Part shown: positions 1-5,694 of the stretch, one piece after another
Layout of the letters: each line of letters begins with the position of its first letter
How positions within the stretch are numbered: position 1 is the first letter of the stretch
Source: Candidatus Nomurabacteria bacterium
GTDB taxonomy: Bacteria; Patescibacteriota; Minisyncoccia; Phycocordibacterales; UBA10002
Reading direction: 5' to 3'
Length of the DNA: 10,174 bases
Assembly (NCBI GenBank): GCA_943349725.1
Contig: CALQZP010000038.1
Span: 1 to 10,174 of the forward strand
Translations under genes and position numbers: made by a program
Notes under the pieces: generated by a model
What the model was told of the DNA's origin: nothing
The model's database searches: none
Seen by the model: only the letters and a program-made list of their open reading frames with translations

Positions 1-36
1 AGTCACAAAACCCGCCGGAAGGCGGGTTTTGTGACT
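1..36. terminator. Strong hairpin at the window edge, probable intrinsic terminator
   Basis: A perfect 16-bp inverted repeat (1-16 with 21-36) encloses a GGAA tetraloop. The stem is GC-rich near the loop and followed on the plus strand by TTTTA. It lies downstream of the minus-strand HU gene, so it may terminate HU. It may equally end a plus-strand gene left of the window, or serve both directions. The flank beyond position 1 is not visible, so direction is left open. Confidence 0.75.
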
Positions 37-63
37 TTTAGGTAACGTCGTCTTATGTTCAAT

Positions 64-82
64 CCTTCGACAAAGCCTCAGG
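64..82. repeat. Copy of a dispersed CCTTCGACA...CTCAGG-type intergenic repeat
   Basis: The 19-mer CCTTCGACAAAGCCTCAGG closely resembles a short intergenic word, CCTTCGACAAGCTCAGG and variants, that I recall as scattered through many bacterial and candidate-phylum genomes. That recollection is not a database result. It lies between the HU stop codon and the terminal hairpin and has partial dyad symmetry (CCT...AGG). Only this copy was noticed here. Confidence 0.4.
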
Positions 83-83
83 A

Positions 84-111
84 TCAAATAGCATTAAGAA
101 ATGCTATTTGA
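84..111 (-). other. Perfect 12-bp hairpin spanning the HU stop codon
   Basis: Positions 84-95 pair perfectly with 100-111 around a 4-nt loop. On the minus strand the 5' arm contains the last HU codons and the TAG stop (104-106). There is no U tract after it, so it is not a canonical terminator. It could protect the mRNA 3' end or act with the stronger hairpin at 1-36. The pairing is certain; the role is inferred. Confidence 0.5.
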
Positions 112-376
112 CGGCGTCCTTGAGAGCCTTCGCTGCGCGGAACTTGGGGACCCTCATAGCCATTACCTGCACCATTTCGCCGGTGCGAGGGTTGCGGGCC
201 TGACGGGCTGCGCGCTGTTTGACCGAGAAAATGCCGAGACCCGCAATGGAAACCTCCTCGCCAGTCTTCAAGGTGCTTACAATGGACTCTAGCACCTTGT
301 CTACCGCCTGCTCTGCCTGCACTTTTGTTCCACCGAGTACGACGTGGACTGCTTCTACAATACCTTGTTTGTTCAT
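104..376 (-). CDS. HU-family histone-like DNA-binding protein
   Basis: This encodes a 90-residue nucleoid protein of the HU/IHF family, which binds and bends DNA as a dimer. The N-terminal helices begin MNKQGIVEAV. The core GLGIFSVKQRAARQARNPRTGE (residues about 46-67) carries the family signature and the RNP tip of the beta-arm. The C-terminus, PKFRAAKALKDAVK, matches the usual final strand and helix. The ATG at 376 is chosen because MNK is the normal HU start. The longer frame would begin at a TTG at 391 and add five atypical residues. No Shine-Dalgarno precedes it. A strong promoter lies about 135 bp upstream. A short open frame in the leader overlaps this start by ATGA. HU versus IHF subtype cannot be assigned. 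Confidence 0.95.
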   Translation of the reverse strand: MNKQGIVEAVHVVLGGTKVQAEQAVDKVLESIVSTLKTGEEVSIAGLGIFSVKQRAARQARNPRTGEMVQVMAMRVPKFRAAKALKDAVK

Positions 377-492
377 AATATAAGATACCAATATACGAAT
401 GGTACTAATGAAACGAATGAATACGAATCAGAAGACCACTGTACCGATATAAAAAGAATTACTAAAACTTCGACCTGATAAATTGATAACAT
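373..492 (-). other. Possible 39-codon leader ORF overlapping the HU start
   Basis: In the HU leader an ATG (490-492) opens a 39-codon frame whose TGA (373-375) overlaps the HU ATG as ATGA. The predicted peptide, starting MLSIYQVEVLVILFISVQW, is hydrophobic. Such an overlap could couple translation of HU to the leader peptide. Against it, the region is AT-rich, there is no Shine-Dalgarno, and a frame this short can arise by chance. Confidence 0.2.
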
Positions 493-511
493 ACCAAACT
501 AAGCTCAAATC

Positions 512-539
512 ATTATATAACAAGGCCTTTTCAGTGCAA
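512..539 (-). promoter_or_regulatory. Promoter for the HU gene
   Basis: On the minus strand, TTGCAC (534-539) is followed by a 16-nt spacer and a perfect TATAAT (512-517), a near-consensus sigma-70 promoter. Transcription would start near 505, giving a leader of about 130 nt. It sits just downstream of the rny terminator, so HU would be an independent unit. Confidence 0.75.
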
Positions 540-575
540 TAGAGTAGAAAAGATTGACGTTATGTAATTATGTTG

Positions 576-619
576 TCTAAAAAAAAGAAAAGACACCATT
601 CTTTTGGTGTCTTTTCTTT
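576..619 (-). terminator. Intrinsic terminator of rny
   Basis: Positions 584-598 pair with 605-619 in a 15-bp stem around a 6-nt loop. On the minus strand the stem runs straight into a U tract (A-run at 579-586 on the plus strand). It lies 35 bp past the rny stop codon. Confidence 0.85.
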
Positions 620-653
620 CCTAAAGCCTAGTGCCTATCGCCTAGAGCCTGCT

Positions 654-2180
654 TTACCTTGCAAACTCTATACACCTCGTCTCGCGAATCACCGTAATTT
701 TGATTTCTCCAGGGTACTTAAGCTCCTTTTCAATGCGGTCAGCAACACCTCGAGCCATATTCTTCGCTTCAAGGTCGCTCATCGCTTCCGGTTTGACGAA
801 GATGCGGATTTCACGACCTGCCTGCAGAGCGTATGCTTTCTCTACACCCGTAAAGGAGGTAGCAATCGCTTCAAGTTCCGCCAAGCGCTTGAGGTAGTTC
901 TCTACCGTGTCGCGCCTCGCGCCTGGGCGAGCTCCTGAAATAGCGTCCGCCGTCTGCACAATGTAAGACTCAATGGTCTCGTACGGATATTCGTTGTGAT
1001 GCGGTTGCATTGCCTTAATGATGAGCTCATCAACGCCGAATTTCTGCATAATACGACGGCCAATCTCAACGTGCGTTCCCTGCACCTCGTGGTCTACGGC
1101 CTTACCGAGGTCGTGGAGTAGCGCTCCCGCTTTCGCGATAGCGACGTTTGCCTTAAGCTCTTCCGCAATCATACCGGCAATGTGCGACATTTCTATAGAG
1201 TGCTGAAGCACGTTCTGTCCGTAGCTCGTGCGGAAGTGAAGTCGTCCCAAAATGGCGATGACCTGCGGTGGGAGGTTGATAACTCCACATTCGTAGGCGG
1301 CCTGCTGACCTTTCTCCTTGATGATTTTGTTGATGTCTTGCTGTGCTTTCTCCACGATACCCTCAATCTTCGCCGGCTGAATACGGCCATCAAGAATGAG
1401 GTTTTCCAGTGCGATTCGAGCGACCTGGCGACGGATAGGGTCAAACGAAGAAATGGTAATCATACCAGGAGTATCGTCCACGATAACTTCAACACCGGTT
1501 GCTCGTTCAAATGCTTTGATATTGCGCCCTTCTTTACCAATGATTTTGCCCTTGAGGTCATCGCTCGGAATACTGACGGTAGTGGTGAGAATGTCAGGCG
1601 AGACGGAGTTCCCCAAACGCTGAATTGAGGTAGTCAAAATCTCCTGCGCGCGCTTTTCCAGGCGCTCTTCTCCGGACCGCTCAAGCTTCTGCATACGCAC
1701 GATAATATCCTCCTCGCATTTCTTTTCGAGGCTGGTGTAGAGCTTCTGTTTCGCTTCTTCTTCCGTGAGATGCGCTATTTTTTCAAGCTCCGCGCGCTTA
1801 CTCTCCTCCATTTCCGCAATTTTCTCTTTGACACGTTTCACTTCCGCGATACGCGTCTTGATCTCCTCAACTTCTTTATCAATATCGGTCTGCCGTTTAT
1901 CAAGCAGATCCTCTTTTTTGATAAGGCGGTCTTCAGTCTTCTTGATATTCCCTTCTTTTTCTTTGAGTTCAACGCGGGCTTCTTCACGCACTTTGACTGC
2001 TTCCGCTTCCGCATGAAGCGTGATTTTCTTTGCCTCCTCGGTGGCCGAGAGTTCCATTGACTTGATCTGAAGCTCCATTGAGCCTCGCTTACCAAGCGAA
2101 ATGATCAGCCGGAGGTAGTAGCCTAGTGCGATTCCGATGATACCCGCGGCGCTCACCATGAGTACCGCATTAACTGACAT
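654..2180 (-). CDS. rny: Ribonuclease Y
   Basis: RNase Y is a membrane-anchored endoribonuclease that starts mRNA decay in many bacteria lacking RNase E. The 508-residue protein has the full family layout. There is an N-terminal transmembrane helix (about 4-28), then a long Lys/Glu-rich coiled coil (about 38-180). A KH domain has the GxxG loop in GKIIGKEGRN (211-220). An HD phosphohydrolase domain has HSIEMSH (327-333) and the catalytic HDLGK (356-360). Length is normal and no key residue is missing. It begins at the ATG at 2178-2180, and the N-terminal helix directly follows. No Shine-Dalgarno is seen. It is monocistronic by position, with its own terminator downstream and a long repeat-bearing gap upstream. 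Confidence 0.97.
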   Translation of the reverse strand: MSVNAVLMVSAAGIIGIALGYYLRLIISLGKRGSMELQIKSMELSATEEAKKITLHAEAEAVKVREEARVELKEKEGNIKKTEDRLIKKEDLLDKRQTDIDKEVEEIKTRIAEVKRVKEKIAEMEESKRAELEKIAHLTEEEAKQKLYTSLEKKCEEDIIVRMQKLERSGEERLEKRAQEILTTSIQRLGNSVSPDILTTTVSIPSDDLKGKIIGKEGRNIKAFERATGVEVIVDDTPGMITISSFDPIRRQVARIALENLILDGRIQPAKIEGIVEKAQQDINKIIKEKGQQAAYECGVINLPPQVIAILGRLHFRTSYGQNVLQHSIEMSHIAGMIAEELKANVAIAKAGALLHDLGKAVDHEVQGTHVEIGRRIMQKFGVDELIIKAMQPHHNEYPYETIESYIVQTADAISGARPGARRDTVENYLKRLAELEAIATSFTGVEKAYALQAGREIRIFVKPEAMSDLEAKNMARGVADRIEKELKYPGEIKITVIRETRCIEFAR

Positions 2181-2222
2181 ACATTTAAAAAGATTCCGCT
2201 TTTACGCGTTTTCGCTCCCTAT

Positions 2223-2228
2223 AGTATA
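2223..2228 (-). promoter_or_regulatory. Candidate -10 element for rny
   Basis: TATACT on the minus strand lies 42 bp before the rny ATG, within the palindrome CTATACTATAG. No convincing -35 box is found 16-18 nt upstream, so this is only a candidate. Confidence 0.35.
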
Positions 2229-2376
2229 GAATTTGTGACGTACCATAAGCTTATTTTTTTTGGTTCGTATAAAAGGAGGTTGACCCAATAAAAGTGAAAT
2301 CTTGACTATTTTTTTGTAATAACCCAGTTACTATACAAATAAAGTGGCAAAAAGTACAGCTGACGAAAGGTAAATC

Positions 2377-2477
2377 TCCACACCCCTCGAAAAATCCCTA
2401 GGCCTCCGGCCACTCCCTTTTCCTCCCGAGGCGGATCCGTCCTTCGGCGGAAGGAAAGGGAGAATAAAAGGTGTGGA
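2377..2477 (-). repeat. Structured intergenic repeat, copy A (single half-element in an outer stem)
   Basis: The gene-free stretch 2181-2570 is dominated by this nested palindrome. An outer 8-bp stem pairs 2377-2384 (TCCACACC) with 2470-2477. An inner stem pairs CTCCCTTT (2413-2420) with AAAGGGAG (2455-2462), and its loop holds a GC-rich insert of about 30 nt. Read on the minus strand from 2468 to 2392, it shares its order with the left half of the element at 9935-10030: TTTATT, CTCCCTTT/AAAGGGAG hairpin, T, a second small hairpin (here GGCC-GGA-GGCC), then AGGGATTT. A 9-bp direct repeat GACGAAAGG (2362-2370 and 2485-2493) flanks it, which may be an insertion footprint. Beyond the repeats and the rny promoter candidate, I see no gene in the gap. 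Confidence 0.7.
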
Positions 2478-2570
2478 CAGTTACGACGAAAGGAAGCCCT
2501 AAACTTGAAGAAGCTCAAAGGTTTGAGGTTTGATATTTCTTATGGCTTAGAACTTCGAGCTTTCTTGTTT

Positions 2571-3158
2571 TTAGCCTATCACCTGTATCACCTTGTCTAT
2601 AATGCCGTATTTTTTCGCTTCATCGGCGCTCATAAAGAAGTCGCGCTCAACATCCTTTTCAATCTGTGCGAGTGGCTTGCCGGTATTTTGCGCGAGCATC
2701 TTATTGAGCTTATCCTTAGTCTGCAAAATGTGCTTCGCGGTAATCGCGATATCGGTGGCCTGACCCTCCACACCTCCGAGTGGTTGATGAATCATCACCT
2801 CCGCGTTCGGGAGGATGAAGCGCTTACCTTTTTTACCGGCGGAGAGGACCATCGCTGCTCCTGAAGCGGCGATGCCGACACAGGTGGTCGCCACGTCGTT
2901 TTTGATGTGGTTCATCGTATCAATAATCGCAAGTGTGGAAGAAACTGAACCACCCGGAGAGTTGATGTAAATGTTGATGTCCTTCTTCGGGTCTTCCGAC
3001 TGGAGGAAAAGAAGCTGGGCAATCACGAGATTTGCGGTGTGGTCGTCTATGGGACCTCCAAGGAAAATGATTCCCTCCTTGAGGAGTCGCGAATAGATAT
3101 CGTAGGCGCGTTCGCCGTAGGTTGTTTTTTCAATGACGGTGGGAATGAGAATTGACAT
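2571..3158 (-). CDS. clpP: ATP-dependent Clp protease proteolytic subunit
   Basis: ClpP is the serine peptidase core of the Clp protease. It forms a tetradecameric barrel that degrades substrates unfolded by ClpX or ClpA/C ATPases. The 195-residue length is typical. The catalytic triad is present: Ser99 in VGIAASGAA, His124 in MIHQPLGG and Asp173 in ERDFFMSA. The Gly-rich strand YINSPGGSV (64-72) and the N-terminal MSILIPTVIEKTTYGERAYDIYSRLL also match. One oddity is that the residue after the catalytic Ser is Gly, where most family members have Met (ASMGA). The ATG at 3158 puts Ser99 one residue from the Bacillus numbering. No Shine-Dalgarno. It diverges from rsmE. No Clp ATPase gene is in the window. 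Confidence 0.97.
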   Translation of the reverse strand: MSILIPTVIEKTTYGERAYDIYSRLLKEGIIFLGGPIDDHTANLVIAQLLFLQSEDPKKDINIYINSPGGSVSSTLAIIDTMNHIKNDVATTCVGIAASGAAMVLSAGKKGKRFILPNAEVMIHQPLGGVEGQATDIAITAKHILQTKDKLNKMLAQNTGKPLAQIEKDVERDFFMSADEAKKYGIIDKVIQVIG

Positions 3159-3196
3159 AGGATGTATGATTTAGGGTTTATGAATAAGATACGAAG

Positions 3197-3226
3197 AGAA
3201 TAGCAGAAAAATGAAGAAGTTGCTAA
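3197..3226 (-). promoter_or_regulatory. Extended -10 promoter for clpP
   Basis: On the minus strand, TTAGCA (3221-3226) is followed by an 18-nt spacer and TATTCT (3197-3202). The -10 is preceded by TGC, making an extended -10. It lies 38 bp before the clpP ATG. The same TGC-TATnnT form occurs at the nusA promoter and before the gene at 5306-5602. Confidence 0.55.
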
Positions 3227-3244
3227 AGTCACTTTTTCCCATTG

Positions 3245-3276
3245 CTTTATACTTCATAGTAAATACTTTATACTTC
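3245..3276 (+). repeat. Perfect 11-bp direct repeat upstream of rsmE
   Basis: CTTTATACTTC occurs at 3245-3255 and again at 3266-3276, exactly 21 bp apart, about two DNA turns. Each copy holds TATACT, a good -10 hexamer. The first is suitably placed for rsmE (ATG at 3284), though no good -35 precedes it. The pair could be a tandem promoter or a binding site for a regulator on one face of the helix. Confidence 0.5.
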
Positions 3277-3283
3277 TTTAGCT

Positions 3284-3985
3284 ATGCGATTACACCGATT
3301 TTTTGTACAAGAGAAAATAGCGCCGAATAGTCCCGTGACTCTTACGGACGAAAAACTGCTCCATCAGTGGAGGAGTGTTTTGAGGTTGAAGATGGGAGGG
3401 GAGGTAATACTTTTTGACGGGTCCGGGACGGACTATCGCTGTGAAATCGTTACCCTTGAAAAAAAGGAAGCGACCTATGCTATTCGGGAGGTGGTAAAAA
3501 ATGAGGTCGCCCCTCTTCGGGAACTTGTACTGTTTCCCGCGCTTATTAAAAAAGACCGCTTTGAGTGGTTACTTGAAAAGGTTACCGAGCTTGGTGTGTC
3601 CGAAATTCGGCCGATTGTTTCCGAGCGTACCGAGGTAAAGAAGCTAAATGTAGAGCGAGCCCGAGACATTGTAAAGGAGGCTACCGAGCAGTCCGGTCGG
3701 GGAACTCTCCCCGCGATAGCCGAGCCTGTTTCCCTTGTATCGGCACTTTCTTCTGTGCCTGCTTCAGCCATCGCCTTTGACCGTTCAGGTTCTTCTTTTC
3801 GTACTTCCAAATTCATACTTCCTCATTCAATTTCGGCCTTTATCGGACCCGAAGGCGGGTGGAGCCCGCATGAGCTTGCACTTTTTAGCGAACACAACAT
3901 TCCTGTCTATTCTCTTGGTACAGCAACGCTCCGCGCCGAAACTGCGGGAGTGGCAGTAACCTCTCTTTTACTCTTGGAATCGTAA
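3284..3985 (+). CDS. rsmE: 16S rRNA (uracil-1498-N3)-methyltransferase
   Basis: RsmE methylates N3 of U1498 of 16S rRNA in the 30S subunit, using S-adenosylmethionine. The 233-residue protein has a PUA-like N-terminal domain (about 1-70, starting MRLHRFFV) and a C-terminal SPOUT methyltransferase domain. Key motifs are KVTELGVSEIRPIVSERTE (99-117), EATEQSGR (132-139), the SAM-binding loop GPEGGWSPHE (188-197) and the trefoil-knot segment LGTATLRAETA (211-221). Length is at the short end of normal. It is the only confident conserved gene on the plus strand and diverges from clpP. No Shine-Dalgarno precedes the ATG. It converges with tig at its 3' end. Confidence 0.95.
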   Translation: MRLHRFFVQEKIAPNSPVTLTDEKLLHQWRSVLRLKMGGEVILFDGSGTDYRCEIVTLEKKEATYAIREVVKNEVAPLRELVLFPALIKKDRFEWLLEKVTELGVSEIRPIVSERTEVKKLNVERARDIVKEATEQSGRGTLPAIAEPVSLVSALSSVPASAIAFDRSGSSFRTSKFILPHSISAFIGPEGGWSPHELALFSEHNIPVYSLGTATLRAETAGVAVTSLLLLES

Positions 3986-4107
3986 AAAAGAATCTCCAAA
4001 AAGCAAGAAACAAACTCCAAACAATTTTCAACCATCAAATCTTAAAGTCTTTTTGAGTATTGGTTACTTTGGTTTTGTTTGGTTATTGTATCTTGGTGTT
4101 TGTTACT
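3986..4107. other. Convergent rsmE/tig intergenic region
   Basis: This 122-bp AT-rich gap separates two gene 3' ends. CCAAACAA (4017-4024) pairs with TTGTTTGG (4075-4082) across 50 bp. An imperfect longer pairing links AACAAACTCCAA with the TTGGTGTTTGTT area near 4094. No GC-rich stem plus U tract is present. If a shared terminator exists, it is not canonical. Confidence 0.35.
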
Positions 4108-5118
4108 TTATTTCTGGGCTTCTAGAAATGCCAGTACTTTTTGATTAGTGAGGAGTGTTTCCACGTAACTACGCGCGCTGTCGCGGTTTGCATCTTTGTA
4201 GTGTTCCATAAGGTGTTTCACTTCGGTCTCAATTTCCGTTTCGGACGCGGTAAGTTTTTCGGCTCGCGCGATTTGGAAGAGCGTGAGCTGGAGACGGGCA
4301 CGTTTTTCGGCATCTTTCTCCCATTCTTTGCGCAGTGCATCTTTGTCTTTTTTGATTTCCTTGAGATAGTTTTCAAACGAAGCGCCCATTTGTTCAATCT
4401 GTCCCTTAAGCTCACTTTCCATGCGGGAAAGTTCACTTTCAATGAGAACATCGGGAAGCTCGCCCTTGGCTTTGTCCGTCAGCTTGTCCAAAAGTTCCGC
4501 TCGGTGCTTTTCTCGTTCGCGTTCTTCTTTGTGCGACGTAAGCCCCTCCTTTACCTTGGCGCGGAAATCCGCGACAGTTTCAAACTTTCCAAACTCTTTG
4601 ACGGTTTCGTCGGTGATGGCAAAATCTTTTTTACCCGACTCGGTTTCGTGCTGTTTCTTGATTTCCGCAAGGACCGTGTCTATTTCTTTTTCGACAACCG
4701 GGGTCGCTTCGGGCTTTTTGCCGTTGTGTTCACTTGCAATTTTTTTGTAGTCGGGAAGCGTGAGCTCTGGATAGAGGGAAAGAGTCACTTTGAACTCTGC
4801 CGGGTTTTCAGGAGCAAGTTTGAGTGCCTCTACGCGTGGGCGACCGATCACATCAAGTTTTTCGGCGCGAAAAATCTCGGTGAGCGCTTCTCCTAGCGCG
4901 TCAGTAGCGGACTCTTCCCAGAGCGCCATCTCTCCCATCCGTTCGCGCAGTATTTTCTCCGGCACGAATCCCTTTCGGAACCCCGGAAGCTCGGTGTCCT
5001 TCTTGAGGTGGCTAAGGACATGGGCACGATGTTTGCCGATTTTCTCGGCAGAGAGTTCAAGCACGAGCAAGTACTCCGCTTTGGGAAGCGCCTTCTTTTC
5101 TTTGATGGTGTAATGCAT
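4108..5118 (-). CDS. tig: Trigger factor chaperone lacking the PPIase domain
   Basis: Trigger factor binds ribosomal protein uL23 beside the exit tunnel and shields nascent chains. The N-terminal ribosome-binding domain is clear: the signature PGFRKGFVP (45-53) and the following helices to about residue 120. In E. coli (432 residues) an FKBP-type PPIase domain of about 95 residues follows. Here the linker helix EKEIDTVLAEIKKQHETE (143-160) passes directly to AITDETVKEFG (167-177), equivalent to the start of the C-terminal chaperone arms, which run to 336. The PPIase domain is therefore cleanly absent with no sign of a frameshift. The ATG at 5118 abuts the 3' arm of a 20-bp leader stem. No Shine-Dalgarno. 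Naming the gene is secure; loss of prolyl isomerase activity is inferred. Confidence 0.92.
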   Translation of the reverse strand: MHYTIKEKKALPKAEYLLVLELSAEKIGKHRAHVLSHLKKDTELPGFRKGFVPEKILRERMGEMALWEESATDALGEALTEIFRAEKLDVIGRPRVEALKLAPENPAEFKVTLSLYPELTLPDYKKIASEHNGKKPEATPVVEKEIDTVLAEIKKQHETESGKKDFAITDETVKEFGKFETVADFRAKVKEGLTSHKEEREREKHRAELLDKLTDKAKGELPDVLIESELSRMESELKGQIEQMGASFENYLKEIKKDKDALRKEWEKDAEKRARLQLTLFQIARAEKLTASETEIETEVKHLMEHYKDANRDSARSYVETLLTNQKVLAFLEAQK

Positions 5119-5239
5119 CCCGTTAGAGATAGGACGCGGACGTGTAAGCGTCTATACCTATCTGTGTATTATCTCAAAATAAATGTATCAATGTGTATTC
5201 TAAACTATACCCATGCAGGCGTCCGCTATCTCTAACGGG
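5119..5239 (-). promoter_or_regulatory. Long inverted-repeat leader ending at the tig start codon
   Basis: CCCGTTAGAGATAG (5119-5132) plus CGGACG (5137-5142) pair perfectly with 5220-5239, giving a 20-bp stem with one 4-nt bulge (5133-5136). The pairing extends to T5118/A5240. As minus-strand RNA the 3' arm would end directly against the tig AUG and could block ribosome access. The 77-nt AT-rich interior holds a TGTGTATT direct repeat (5163-5170, 5192-5199). It could be a translational switch, a temperature-sensitive stem, or a MITE-like insertion with terminal inverted repeats. No clear target-site duplication was found. Confidence 0.6.
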
Positions 5240-5250
5240 AGCATAGAGCA

Positions 5251-5301
5251 GTAATCTACCGCAGAAAGGGGTCTTTCCGCAAGGATGCGCGCTTTTGCGC
5301 G
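5251..5301 (-). other. Cluster of short hairpins between the small membrane protein gene and tig
   Basis: Three hairpins follow the stop codon of the gene at 5306-5602. They are CGCGC-AAAA-GCGCG (5288-5301), GCGGAAAG pairing with CTTTCTGC (5262-5279) and GCGGTA pairing with TACTGC (5250-5264). The last two share bases, so they exclude each other. Two stems use G.U pairs that fit only minus-strand RNA. None has a U tract. They may be weak terminators or part of the tig leader. Confidence 0.35.
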
Positions 5302-5305
5302 TGTT

Positions 5306-5602
5306 TTACTGAGCAGGGTTCGTCATAGACGACTCGGTCTCGGTCATCATCGTTCCGTCCGTCATATCATCTGCCACCTTGGGCACCTGTGTCAGTCTAG
5401 CTCCCCAGAAATAGAGCGCGCCGATAATAACAATGATAAGAATGACCACAATGCCAAACGCCGCGCCCAAAGAGCTGTGGTAGCTCGGTGCCGGTAACTC
5501 TTCCGAGGGGGATGGCATTTTGGGAAGCATGGGCGGGGTTGGGATAGTTGGCGTGTCTTGAACAGGTGAAGACACGGGAGAAGACCGTTGGTCGGGGTTC
5601 AT
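5306..5602 (-). CDS. Small Pro-rich single-TM protein of unknown function
   Basis: I do not recognise this 98-residue protein. Residues 1-40 are rich in Pro and Ser with no charged cluster. Residues about 45-66 (LGAAFGIVVILIIVIIGALYFW) form one strong transmembrane helix. The last 30 residues are polar with several Met, Thr and Asp. The N-terminal tail lacks positive charge and GARL follows the helix, so topology is uncertain. The ATG at 5602 is chosen over an in-frame ATG at 5659, because 5659 lies inside the hppA terminator and upstream of an extended -10 box at 5633. The gene follows hppA on the same strand but is separated by the terminator, so it is probably an independent unit. Confidence 0.7.
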   Translation of the reverse strand: MNPDQRSSPVSSPVQDTPTIPTPPMLPKMPSPSEELPAPSYHSSLGAAFGIVVILIIVIIGALYFWGARLTQVPKVADDMTDGTMMTETESSMTNPAQ

Positions 5603-5632
5603 AGTTTTATTTATTCCAAAAATATATTGCAA

Positions 5633-5641
5633 ATTATAGCA
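5633..5641 (-). promoter_or_regulatory. Extended -10 promoter for the small membrane protein
   Basis: On the minus strand TGC-TATAAT is a perfect extended -10, 31 bp before the ATG at 5602. No good -35 lies upstream, where the hppA terminator sits. Extended -10 promoters often tolerate this. Confidence 0.6.
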
Positions 5642-5650
5642 AGCTCCAAC

Positions 5651-5682
5651 AAAAAACACTATTCTTCCGAATAGTGTTTTTT
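5651..5682 (-). terminator. Intrinsic terminator of hppA
   Basis: A perfect 14-bp stem (5651-5664 with 5669-5682) closes a TTCC loop. A-rich and T-rich ends give U runs on both strands. It lies just past the hppA stop codon (5695-5697), so it serves hppA. It could also work in the plus direction, but no plus-strand gene precedes it. Confidence 0.85.
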
Positions 5683-5694
5683 TGGTTTGTTTTT

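Noticed and set aside
377..391. N-terminal extension of HU from a TTG at 391
   Set aside because: It adds MVSYI before the standard MNK start of HU proteins, and the ATG at 376 is a better start.
2268..2285. Perfect Shine-Dalgarno AAAGGAGGT on the plus strand upstream of rny
   Set aside because: No start codon with a meaningful frame follows; the nearest GTG frame stops after two codons. The match to an anti-SD on the other strand is short enough to be chance.
4141..4896. 251-codon plus-strand frame opposite tig
   Set aside because: It is the antisense shadow of a clearly conserved gene. Its Phe/Arg-rich translation is typical of reading Lys/Glu-rich coding DNA backwards.
5114..5244. Target-site duplication (GCAT) around the tig leader inverted repeat
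   Set aside because: GCAT occurs on both sides, but at different offsets from the stem ends. Four bases is too short to support insertion.
5603..5659. Longer form of the small Pro-rich protein from the ATG at 5659
   Set aside because: That ATG lies inside the hppA terminator stem and upstream of the TGC-TATAAT promoter, so it would not be on the main transcript.
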